Source: Steroidobacteraceae bacterium (lineage in GTDB: Bacteria; Pseudomonadota; Gammaproteobacteria; Steroidobacterales; Steroidobacteraceae). Taken from it: a stretch of DNA of 35,034 nucleotides. A program made the translations under genes and the position numbers. Shown one piece after another: positions 31,501 through 35,034 of this stretch; position 1 is the stretch's first letter; the number at the start of each line of letters is the position of its first letter. The stretch spans positions 1-35,034 of the forward strand of contig JADGHX010000030.1 of the NCBI GenBank assembly GCA_019683695.1, in the 5' to 3' direction. The notes beneath the pieces were generated by a model that was not told the origin of the DNA, did not search any database, and saw nothing but the letters and a program-made list of their open reading frames with translations.

Positions 31501-32037
31501 TTGTCACGGCAAGGCGATGACCTGGTCATCGATGTCATCGGCTCGGATGACCGCATCACGATTCAGGACTGGTATCTGGATCCGGCGCAACAGCTCGACG
31601 AGATTCAGGCGGGTGGGTCGGCGCTGCAGGCCAGCGCGGTCGATACCCTCGTCAACGCGATGGCGGACTTTGGAGACCCGAATGGCGGCGAGATCGAGCT
31701 GACACCGGCGCAACGCGATGATCTGGACGCGCTCATCGCCGCGAACTGGCAGAGCGCCAGTCCGGCCATGATGACTGCGAGCACCAGTCGCAACAACACC
31801 GTGCCGGGCCTGACAAGTTGGGCGCTCAGCGAATCGCTCGCGAGCTTCTATCTGAGTGGCAGCGACACGGCAGCGATCGGTGGCGAGCTCGAGGATCGTT
31901 ACGGCCGCGTCGGAACGCTGGGGGACATCTCGGTCACCGCTGCTCTCGGTAGCCTGGGTGACGCGGGCTTCGGTGGTGGCTCGTATGCGCTGCAGCCGCC
32001 CCCGCGGCTGCAGAACGCGTCGCTGCGGTTGAGTTGA
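22534..32037 (+). CDS. Giant RTX protein with N-terminal T4-lysozyme/pesticin-like muramidase domain
   Basis: From ATG 22534, eight bases after AGGGAG, the protein has about 3167 residues; ATG 22510 has no ribosome-binding site. Residues about 10-280 resemble phage T4 lysozyme and pesticin. VEGVVHFAYVDSQGIPTIGV carries Glu21, Asp30 and Thr36, whose spacing (E-8-D-5-T) equals that of the T4 catalytic triad. ERIALISLLYNG, AEAWFEIRYHSN and QRRYIESELFGLYN are further domain marks. Then come a first RTX block, a linker, a Calx-beta-like domain, and long arrays of GGxGxDxLx repeats that fold on calcium outside the cell. Six RTX-associated modules follow, then a C-terminal region with the uncleaved secretion signal. 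It should leave by the adjacent HlyB/HlyD system and cleave peptidoglycan. No stop or frameshift interrupts 9.5 kb. Confidence 0.93.
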   Translation: MRLHNAGNYVTARRAHLRQVEGVVHFAYVDSQGIPTIGVGFNLRDHGLLVLQTLGFDVSNTTLTGAALVAENEYIQEALAIFSRNYPADNSANNQALADLNAMLARRANDARYGNSKPTLTSFSLSDLQIDSVFDALMDGYQIVQQLPMPNTPPNPPGATTKVVKDFEGYEKTLESMFLDPAPSGLGSDPGVKNPGLMARDNNERIALISLLYNGPSLLGRGLRTALVEDDRAEAWFEIRYHSNAQFDSQGNPIPPQTREGIAQRRYIESELFGLYNNSPTDDDYRAAYRMYTRHRSQQIYGQAGIVGYETQFPPAGARPSIAQLLEPARAFLGAAYNFADVGWENIFVGEDKNSVYGAASDRGQRALRGTAEADLILGEGGNDEVYGLGGADVLVGGKGADKLSGGADNDIYLFVSGDGQDTIIGDDNDGEIRVNGLILSGSGAKAYITPQNHQAWEWTSADGKKFNYVLINGDIQNGGTLRITGDGINAGEWIDIHNFKPGDLGLTLAFTPATTVMADFEGNPYEDPSYSPPTSVSIALTEGHSRTVTVALNRAALAGEHIRLTLSDLGSVMAVVTGADTLSFNGNSLDLALSAGQDTISFALVAQGDVTAAADISLSAALIDAGGAAQGTAGSLAIHIEPVADTVSTRTIVGDLEIQDFEPGEEGVQPHLDALGNRITNGVAKPIQDELSGSAGDDTIAGGGQGDILRGKAGNDHIFADSIVDVTTAIASGATGAGDPDLLHMSGAVNDILSGNDGDDILVGSANGDVLSGGTGKDLLVGGQGDDFLDGDSDFFVTTFDWTFNWIFDESFVNSGGVSYSYTFFGDGAVMNVAVPGDTDVIHAGGGNDVASGGGGDDQIFGEDGDDKLWGEAGADAIFGGVGDDLILGDGGWSETDNPANDRADFLDGGDGNDSLFGGSGADVIFGGSGDDQLSGDRDDQYAGDDFIDGEDGNDTAVGGAGSDTILGGDGNDTLGGDGAGVAADKQGDDYVDGGAGDDLLVGDGGNDTLIGGAGADQLFGESSATPLEAIGDDYLDGGDGNDILVGGGGGDTLLGGQGDDQLFGDSSDTPAGASGNDYLDGGAGDDQLAGAGGADILLGGDGNDLIAGDSNGAAADEQGDDYLDGGAGADRLFGNGGSDILLGGDDDDELYGDSADTPVDKQADDFLDGGAGNDILNGSGGSDILSGGEGDDQLFGDASNTPVEAQADDELDGGAGNDFLRGYGGNDILSGGEGDDFLVGDLGDDVLDGGAGFDELQGGAGADFLDGGDDDDQLFGEADNDVLSGGAGDDALVGGDGDDVIDGGDGNDVIQGGAGNDVLTGGDGLDLFVYHLGDGEDHIVDSGSNTVQLDFSFSGSGLVLSLGSLKLNFTSHAGDSLHLDGFDPDDPYSSAIAYTFQFTDITLSYTDLLALGIDFTGTPDVDFLTGTNANDNIRGLANDDTLFGRAGDDLLDGGAGADAMSGEAGNDTYIVDDAGDVVTELADQGTDLVQACITYTLTSDVEYLTLTGTGAIDGTGNLLDNAITGTDDANILSGLGGNDTLTGAGGNDRLDGGAGADTMVGGTGDDVYVVDDTNDAVTELADEGTDSVESSATYTLSGNIENLTLTGTANIDGTGNSLNNVITGNAGNNTLDGQGGADTLQGGEGDDTYIVDAADTVIEAADAGIDTVAAGISYTLSANVENLTLTGTQVVDGTGNELANVITGNSAANTLDGLAGADTLIGGAGSDTYIVDDAGDVIIETAEDETDILQSSVTYAIAAGVRMESAYLTGTQAIDLTGNGLQTSLTGNSADNVISGGSANGASYFGAGGNDALIGGAGADTLDGGAGVDRLEGGAGNDFYHVDDGNDLIIEDLDSGYDVVESSSTYTLSGNVERLNLAENAGDIDGTGNALDNAIYGNLGNNTLHGQGGNDEIFGGDGNDTLHGDDGDDILDGGTGNDVLEGGAGNDVLYGVTGDNQLSGGDGEDMLHGGDGTDILLGGADNDMLDGSEGDDTLYGGDGDDILNSGDGSDDALYGEAGNDTLSGNGLLDGGTGDDLIEGSGILFGGEGNDTLRGQRFDTLRGGAGDDVIESYNDPFDRGSNTIEGGTGADTIYGSFGDDTYLFNLGDGHDLLIERRENQAFSNITPSTDTLIFGSGIVSSDLSFHRYGNDLLIQHSNGTDSIRVQNWFREPTDHFKVDQFAFADGSSLSATDVENRVIYHGTNEADVLVGYRQSSETILLGDGDDFAWGRAGDDEIQGEAGNDYIEGEEGVDTLLGGAGDDQVDGGTGNDLMVGGTGDDKYVYTLGDGADIVDNTGGGNDGIFFLGGIGADRLDFSRDGNDLLIQVDGDAAQSVRVLEHFLGGDNAISYVQPDGGFLLSATRIGHMVAAQGLEGNFATFIEGTAASEQLVGYEVRDLIRGEAGNDTLFGMSGDDQLEGGEGDDYLSGGNGSMPGSGDDVLIGGNGDDTLYGGDGDDTMIGGAGNDAYYYSANGGVDVIDNTGGGFDGAFFLDIARERLSFHRVNDDLVILVDGDLDQQLRVTDHFLGGDHAIDFVQPDDGGSYYTAAQIASMLTPLPGDGCGDPGDPGDGGGDPGDPGDPGDPPEPGIGGDDVLTGTAGNDTLLGGGGNDTLNGVAGNDRLIGGEGDDTYIYTAGQDVIEEGGTGTDTLQFSNGITFSQVASGLLKSGNDLILRVNGSSTNQVTLKDFFLGGDNLVETITFETGGQITAAQIFGAFGLPVPAPPAPFDSTVQGSTGDDAALNGTSGSDLLQGFNGNDQLFGDASADRLEGSNGNDTLEGGTGNDTLLGGRGDDTYVFSAGDGQDVIDNSGGGADTLHFEGITFSQVASGLMKSGNDLVLNVSGGSDKVTLKNWFLGGDFVVDIITFASGGQITAAQIFGAFGLSNPDPNGSPAYQHLPDERAFGTLLAGQAGAQNILGSSDADLIDGGAGDDTLRGNAGNDLLLGADGNDTYRFAAGGGQDTINNLSNTPADTDVLSIEGLAPEDLWLSRQGDDLVIDVIGSDDRITIQDWYLDPAQQLDEIQAGGSALQASAVDTLVNAMADFGDPNGGEIELTPAQRDDLDALIAANWQSASPAMMTASTSRNNTVPGLTSWALSESLASFYLSGSDTAAIGGELEDRYGRVGTLGDISVTAALGSLGDAGFGGGSYALQPPPRLQNASLRLS
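22560..23370 (+). other. Muramidase-like domain of the RTX protein
   Basis: The domain carries the candidate catalytic Glu in VEGVVHFAYVDS (codon at 22594), Asp in the same segment and Thr in GIPTIGVGFNL. An insert of about 90 residues, rich in Asn and Pro (PMPNTPPNPPGATTK), separates the catalytic lobe from the helical lobe with NERIALISLLYNG and RAEAWFEIRYHSN. The helical-lobe motifs and GIAQRRYIESELFGLYN resemble the pesticin-type lysozyme domain more than plain phage endolysins. Assignment rests on motifs and spacing, not on a database search. Confidence 0.75.
24139..24466 (+). other. Calx-beta-like domain in the RTX protein
   Basis: Between the first and second RTX blocks the protein has about 110 residues with alternating beta pattern: VSIALTEGHSRTVTVAL, then RLTLSDLGSVMAV, and ISFALVAQGDVTAAADISLS. 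This is the pattern of Calx-beta or related immunoglobulin-like calcium-binding modules common in large secreted proteins. The preceding 95 residues (23821-24108, INGDIQNGGTLRITGDG) form the linker often found after a first RTX block. Confidence 0.55.
24602..26530 (+). repeat. Dense RTX nonapeptide array, block 2
   Basis: Here the gene encodes one GGxGxDxLx nonapeptide after another (GGDGNDVLTGG and variants), with three short interruptions near 24700, 24940 and 25200. The interruption at about 24915-25020 is aromatic (FDWTFNWIFDESFVNSGG). The block contains the 132-bp higher-order array listed separately. It ends at DGLDLFVYHLGDG, where a spacer of about 90 non-repeat residues begins. Confidence 0.9.
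25465..26256 (+). repeat. Higher-order RTX repeat, six units of exactly 132 bp (44 residues)
   Basis: An insert of the form GD(S/A)xxTPxExQxDDYLDGG interrupts the nonapeptides at 25465, 25597, 25729, 25861, 25993 and 26125. Every spacing is exactly 132 bases. Examples are GESSATPLEAIGDDYLDGG, GDSSDTPAGASGNDYLDGG and GDASNTPVEAQADDELDGG. The units have diverged in sequence while keeping length, so selection on length (a regular calcium beta-roll with a surface loop) is likely. Confidence 0.9.
26880..28250 (+). repeat. Five long RTX-associated repeats in the giant protein
   Basis: Each unit has RTX nonapeptides, then a (T/V/F)Y(I/V/H)VDxxxDxVxE segment, then SYTLSANVENLTLTG and IDGTGNxLxNxITGN. 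The segments start at 26941, 27238, 27481, 27721 and 28054, with spacings of 297, 243, 240 and 333 bases. The variation comes from the number of nonapeptides between them. The fourth copy is the most divergent (VRMESAYLTGTQAIDLTGN). Confidence 0.85.
28837..31640 (+). repeat. Six C-terminal RTX-associated modules
   Basis: Six modules of the haemolysin-type calcium-binding-related kind start near 28837, 29380, 29935, 30424, 30919 and 31389. Each opens with a (T/K/A)YxFxxGDGxD-type segment, continues with LxFxRxGNDLxIxVxG, and ends in a V(T/R)(L/V)xxxFLGGD or DW(Y/F) strand. Modules 4 and 5 are nearly identical in FSQVASGLxKSGNDL and GGQITAAQIFGAFGL, a recent duplication. RTX nonapeptides lie between the modules. 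Confidence 0.8.
30205..30306 (+). repeat. Gly-Asp-Pro linker in the RTX protein
   Basis: Between modules 3 and 4 the protein has a collagen-like low-complexity stretch, GDPGDPGDGGGDPGDPGDPG, preceded by a Cys (DGCGDP). Cysteine is otherwise rare in the protein; I noticed one more (VQACITY). The linker is probably flexible and separates two folded parts. Confidence 0.85.
31641..32037 (+). other. C-terminal secretion-signal region of the RTX protein
   Basis: After the last module the protein has the family-typical helix VDTLVNAMADFGDPNGGEI and TPAQRDDLDALIAANWQ. A poorly conserved tail rich in Ser, Gly and Leu follows, ending RLQNASLRLS. In type I secretion the last 50-60 residues, uncleaved, are read by the ABC exporter. 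I infer the signal from position. Confidence 0.6.
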
Positions 32038-32572
32038 GCGGTCAGGAAATAAAGCGCCGCTGCACGTAGGACGTGCGCGCTTTCGCATACAGTGAGCCGA
32101 TCGCCTCGTACTCGGAGGTGATCGGCAAGCCGATGCGACGGCGCGCACGATCCTGCGTGACGTGCTCGGTGAAATCGCGCTTCCACCGGAAGAAGGCGGC
32201 TCGCCACGGGTGGAATAGTCGATGCAATCTGCGTCCCGACAGTCGAGGAGTACGCGATGTCGAAGTGGCGCACGTACGTATCCCGCCCAGCAAAAAGGGA
32301 ACGCATCAGACGCAAGCGACGTCCATGAAGACGCGGCGAACCAGGTGCAGCGAAATTGGAAGCATCCGGAAGCAGTTCCGGTAAGACGACCCGCAGGTCC
32401 GCACCGCATGAAGCAACTGCGCGCCTGGTGTTCCCGCAATGCAGATTTCGGGCCGACGCGCAGTGGCTGGCTGTGATCGCGCGACGGAGCGAGAGGAATC
32501 CTCGACGCCCCGGCGCGGGAAGGGCGTGACATTGCTCGCCGGAACTGCCACCCTCTCCACGACGAGGAGACC
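32038..32572. other. Intergenic region with possible decayed minus-strand gene
   Basis: Besides the terminator, the minus strand has an 83-codon ORF (32042-32293) ending KRDFTEHVTQDRARRR...EYEAIGSLYAKARTSYVQRRFIS-like sequence. It looks protein-like in amino-acid use, and the upstream part in another frame reads RDTYVRHFDIAYSS. I recognise no family, there is no good start, and the terminator hairpin lies within it. It may be the end of a frameshifted old gene or chance. Confidence 0.3.
32051..32083 (+). terminator. Hairpin terminator after the RTX gene
   Basis: AAAGCGC (32051-32057) pairs with GCGCTTT (32077-32083), and GCACGT (32062-32067) with ACGTGC (32071-32076), around an AGG loop. There is a four-base bulge on the left arm. 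The structure starts 14 bases after the RTX stop. The T run is short on the plus strand (TTTC); on the minus strand CTTTATTT follows, so it may work in both directions. Confidence 0.6.
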
Positions 32573-33118
32573 ATGAGCACACCCGCACGTCACGTCGCAT
32601 CGTCGGCAACTTCGGCCCATCCTGGCTCTCGCGCCATGCGCGCCATTCTGGCTGGCGGCCTGCTGGGTGGCGCATTCGACATCACGTATGCCTGCGTCGT
32701 GTGGGGCTTTCGCGGCGTGTCTCCGATTCGGGTGGGGCAAAGTGTCGCGGCCGGACTGCTCGGGCGGGAAGCGGCCGTCGCCGGTGGCGTGCCCACCGGG
32801 CTGCTCGGCTTCGCGCTTCACTTCGGCATCGCGCTCATCATGGCAGCCGTGTACTACGCTGCCGCCACGCGCGTGCCTTTACTCGTGAAGCGGGCGACGA
32901 TTTGCGGCCCGATTTACGGGCTGGGCCTTTATCTGGTGATGAACTACATCGTCCTGCCCCTGTCGGCGATTGGCAGGGCGGGTGGAAACGGCCCTTGGTA
33001 TCTCGTGCTGCCCGAGATTGCCGTTCATATGTTCCTCGTCGGCCTCACGATGGCGTTGTTTACGCGACGCGCGCTTGCGGGGCGTGTGCAGGGTGAGGGA
33101 ATCGCTCGCAGCGAGTGA
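32573..33118 (+). CDS. Integral membrane protein of unknown function
   Basis: The 181-residue protein starts at ATG 32573 after GACGAGGAGACC, a good ribosome-binding site. It has about four hydrophobic segments: about 22-42 (ILAGGLLGGAFDITYACVVW), 75-97 (TGLLGFALHFGIALIMAAVY), 110-132 (GPIYGLGLYLVMNYIVLPLS) and 146-166. The GLLGREAAVAGGVPTGLLG loop and the VMNYIVLPLS segment recur in a widespread uncharacterised family of four-helix inner-membrane proteins resembling YagU-like proteins. No transport or enzyme motif was seen. It stands alone. Confidence 0.8.
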   Translation: MSTPARHVASSATSAHPGSRAMRAILAGGLLGGAFDITYACVVWGFRGVSPIRVGQSVAAGLLGREAAVAGGVPTGLLGFALHFGIALIMAAVYYAAATRVPLLVKRATICGPIYGLGLYLVMNYIVLPLSAIGRAGGNGPWYLVLPEIAVHMFLVGLTMALFTRRALAGRVQGEGIARSE

Positions 33119-33351
33119 GTTGACTGGGGCCGCGTTGACCGGGCACGAGCACTCCACCGCATCGCCCGAGCGCGAGCCTAGCGCGGGTGGCGCCGTCTGC
33201 CGGCTGACGTGCAGGTCATCTGTGTGACGCCACCGCACCAGTCGCCAACCGCCGCGGCAATGTCCTCCGCGCGTCGCACCCCGTGACCTATTCTTCGCAC
33301 ATTCCTTGGACGCCTGAAGTTGTCAATGAGGAACTTCCTGGGGTCGGACGT

Positions 33352-33828
33352 ATGCGTGCTTACGAATCGAAGATCGTCATCAAGGCCAAATCACATCGCG
33401 TGTGGAAGGTGCTTTCAGATGTGGCGCGCTGGCCGCAATGGCTGCCCACCGTCACCCGCGTCGATGCGCTCGATGGGGAGTCGATCGCCGTGGGAGCGCG
33501 CTATTGGGTGCAGCAGCCGAAGCTCAAACCGGTTGTGTGGACCGTTACCGGGTTGGAGGACTCCAGGCGTTTCGTTTGGGAGGCCCGCTTCACGGGCGTT
33601 CGCATGATTGCGGAGCATGCGGTTGTTGAGAAGACTCAGGATGTCTCCGAAGTCAGTTTGAGATATTTCTTCGACGGGCTGCTGGGCGGCGTGGTCGGCC
33701 GCATTTATCGAGGCATCGTCACACGGTACCTGGCGCAGGAAGCAAGTGCACTCAAGCAGGCTGTCGAGCGGTTGTCTTCGCCTGACCCATCAGAATCCGA
33801 TCGCGTGTCTTCCTGCGCTGAACGCTGA
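33352..33828 (+). CDS. SRPBCC (START/Bet v 1-like) domain protein
   Basis: From the ATG at 33352 the protein has 158 residues; the GTG at 33283 would add 23 residues with no ribosome-binding site or domain sense. It opens YESKIVIKAKSHRVWKVLSD, continues VARWPQWLPTVTRVDAL, and has the long C-terminal helix VTRYLAQEASALKQAVERL. These are the hallmarks of the polyketide cyclase/dehydrase branch of SRPBCC proteins, which bind hydrophobic ligands in a deep cavity. The ligand is unknown. A GGGGTCGG sequence precedes the start. No operon partner is present. Confidence 0.85.
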   Translation: MRAYESKIVIKAKSHRVWKVLSDVARWPQWLPTVTRVDALDGESIAVGARYWVQQPKLKPVVWTVTGLEDSRRFVWEARFTGVRMIAEHAVVEKTQDVSEVSLRYFFDGLLGGVVGRIYRGIVTRYLAQEASALKQAVERLSSPDPSESDRVSSCAER

Positions 33829-34024
33829 CCATCACTACTGATGTCGGCGCATGACGGCCACCGTGGCCGCAGCTATCGGAACAGACCCTGAACAGCTGGT
33901 CAGGGTGAAGCGCCACTCGCCGTTCTGCAGTCTCGGTGCGGATACGCGTACGGTAACCGCGAGACGTGCGTTCTCGGGCCCGGAGCGGCCACTTGCGTGA
34001 CGGTTCTTCGGTGCATGGAGGATC
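33829..34024. other. Short gap between convergent genes
   Basis: Nothing was recognised in these 196 bases between the SRPBCC gene and the end of the HxlR pseudogene piece. Confidence 0.4.
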
Positions 34025-34339
34025 TCAGCCAGCAGTGCTCGCGGCGGCAGTGTGGGAGAGCGGCCTGATGTTGGCGAACATGCTGCGAGCGTTCCAGGTC
34101 GGGAAGGCTCTGACCAGCGACGGGGAACCGTCGAGCCGGATGCGATCCTCGCGGAGGGCTTGGGCCCAGGAGAGCTGGCCGGCGTGCCATTTGACGAAGG
34201 CTTCCGCTTCCGCGGTGATGTAGAGGTCCTCGTCGAGGCCGGGGTACTTCTTGCAGATTTCGGTGTCGCCGAGCTCGATGATCAACCAATAGCGCTCCAG
34301 GCGCGGGCGGCCAGTGAAGTCGAAACGGAGGACGACGCG
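34025..34339 (-). pseudogene. C-terminal part of the HxlR regulator, cut off by a nonsense codon
   Basis: Directly after the TGA at 34342-34340, the same frame continues RVVLRFDFTGRPRLERYWLI, then IELGDTEICKKYPGLDEDLY and ITAEAEAFVKWHAGQLSWAQ, to a stop at 34025. This is the SCP2-like sterol-carrier-type extension present in longer HxlR proteins. No start codon with a ribosome-binding site is seen, so it is probably not made. CGA to TGA (Arg to stop) is one C-to-T change. Confidence 0.85.
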
Positions 34340-34726
34340 TCAATCCGGGAGCCGGTCTCGGCGGAGCGCGTTACACATCGACCACAACGCCACGAAGGGG
34401 TCGAGATTCTCGGGCGCGATGTCGAGCCAACGCGCGCCCCACTCACCGAGTGACTGGCACACGGCGAAGAGTTCGTCGCCCGCGGAAGTGAGCCGGTAGT
34501 GGCGTCCGCGCCCGTCGGATTTGGCCGCCGACTCCACGACACCGAGTTGCTCGAGCCGCTTGAGCCGCTGTGAGAGCAGGGTACGGGAGAGCCCGGGCGC
34601 GCCCACGAGGATCTCACTGAAGCTTCCGCAGCCGAGATGCAGGTTGCGGATGATCAGCGGTGTCCAGCGCTCGGCGAAGATCTCGGCGCCTCGGGCGATG
34701 GGGCAGTACTGACCGTACGTCCTCAT
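34340..34726 (-). CDS. HxlR-family winged-helix transcriptional regulator, truncated
   Basis: From the ATG at 34726 the product is 128 residues: RTYGQYCPIARGAEIFAERW, the winged helix TPLIIRNLHLGCGSFSEIL, the recognition helix LSRTLLSQRLKRLEQLGVV and the wing GRGRHYRLTSAGDELF. The HxlR domain is complete. A TGA then interrupts what should be a longer protein with a C-terminal sterol-carrier-like domain (see the next-door pseudogene entry). Single-domain HxlR proteins of about this size are functional, so DNA binding may survive. It diverges from the FAD-linked oxidase gene and probably regulates it. The in-frame extension to 34969 overlaps that gene and is rejected. Confidence 0.88.
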   Translation of the reverse strand: MRTYGQYCPIARGAEIFAERWTPLIIRNLHLGCGSFSEILVGAPGLSRTLLSQRLKRLEQLGVVESAAKSDGRGRHYRLTSAGDELFAVCQSLGEWGARWLDIAPENLDPFVALWSMCNALRRDRLPD

Positions 34727-34760
34727 GCGGCACGTGATACGCCGCTGTCCGTCGGTTGTG

Positions 34761-34779
34761 AAGTCCAGATTCTTGACTT
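34761..34779. promoter_or_regulatory. Inverted repeat between divergent HxlR and oxidase genes
   Basis: AAGTC, nine bases, GACTT form a dyad in the 121-base gap between the two divergent starts. TTGACT (34774-34779) could be the -35 box of the oxidase gene. A site of this kind is where an HxlR dimer would be expected; the match to a known operator was not tested. Confidence 0.35.
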
Positions 34780-34847
34780 TTCGCTTGCGCTCTCCGGTGG
34801 TTCGATGAGCCGTCGACAGGAACTGGCGTTCTGTCGGGGAGGCTGAA

Positions 34848-35034
34848 ATGCATCGCAGGCAATTCATCGCGGGGGCGGGCACGGCTCTCGCGGGTCGGGT
34901 CCTCGCTGGCTGCACATCGCATGTCGACGATGTCGGCGGGGGTTCTACAGGCCAGCAGCGATCCGTCACAGAGATCGACGGCTTCCGGGGACAACTGATC
35001 GATACCGACCACCCGGACTATGACCAGACTCTTA
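34848..35034 (+). CDS. FAD-linked oxidase (PCMH/BBE type), N-terminal part only
   Basis: The gene starts at ATG 34848 after GGGGAGG and runs off the window; 62 codons are visible. The product begins MHRRQFIAGAGTALAGRVLA, an Arg-Arg Tat-like export signal that also ends in a lipobox (LAGC). A Gly/Ser linker follows, then IDGFRGQLIDTDHPDYDQTL, which matches the start of berberine-bridge-type FAD oxidases (FRGxLIxPxDxxYDxxR). It would be an exported or membrane-anchored flavoprotein. It diverges from the HxlR regulator. The FAD-binding His/Cys lie beyond the window. Confidence 0.8.
   Translation, partial: MHRRQFIAGAGTALAGRVLAGCTSHVDDVGGGSTGQQRSVTEIDGFRGQLIDTDHPDYDQTL

Noticed and set aside
1-35034. 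tRNA, rRNA, prophage or transposase genes
   Set aside because: None were recognised on either strand; the lysozyme-like domain is part of the RTX protein and has no phage neighbours.

Overview
The window is a GC-rich piece of chromosome from a Gram-negative bacterium, most likely a gammaproteobacterium of the Xanthomonadales, Nevskiales or Steroidobacterales kind. This rests on gene content only: a type I secretion system with a giant RTX protein, compact ECF sigma-factor operons, lipoproteins with clear lipoboxes, and a YbhB-type secreted protein. No rRNA, tRNA, CRISPR array, transposase or integrase was recognised, so the placement is an inference.

Layout. 1-811 is a non-coding block of direct and inverted repeats. 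812-2169 (minus) is a three-gene ECF sigma operon. 2619-3320 is an atypical SDR lacking the catalytic Tyr, followed by about 700 bp of decayed sequence with an ACT-domain remnant. 4037-5859 carries an Rpn/DUF4351-like protein and a glutathione S-transferase-like protein. 5860-6318 holds an orphan fragment of DnaA domain IV and about 130-bp tandem duplications of the 3' end of the next gene. 6319-7225 (minus) is a second ECF sigma module. 7411-11326 holds a FAD monooxygenase, a frameshifted MFS exporter and a GlxA-type AraC regulator. 11555-15655 holds a YbhB/PEBP protein with a frameshifted C-terminus, a lipoprotein, two FtsX/MacB-type permeases without their ATPase, and an FmdB-like zinc-ribbon protein.

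The centre of interest is 15766-32083. A degraded copy of part of an hlyD gene and a lipoprotein gene precede an apparent operon: HlyB-type ABC exporter, HlyD-type adaptor, a secreted Cys-containing protein, a 54-residue small ORF with a good ribosome-binding site, a second secreted Cys-containing protein, and a 9.5-kb gene for an RTX protein of about 3167 residues. The RTX protein begins with a T4-lysozyme/pesticin-like muramidase domain: Glu, Asp and Thr have exactly the T4 lysozyme spacing. It continues with hundreds of residues of calcium-binding nonapeptides, including an array with an exact 132-bp higher-order period. A hairpin terminator lies 14 bases after the stop. I read this as a type I-secreted peptidoglycan-degrading effector packaged with small envelope proteins that could be accessory or immunity factors; that role is inference.

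The right end (32573-35034) holds a membrane protein, an SRPBCC protein, an HxlR regulator with an in-frame nonsense codon, and the start of a divergent FAD-linked oxidase. Broken genes are frequent: an MFS frameshift, a PEBP frameshift, an HxlR nonsense codon, and relics of dnaA, hlyD and an ACT protein. Both indels can be explained by a change of one base in a short homopolymer, so sequencing error must be kept in mind for them.
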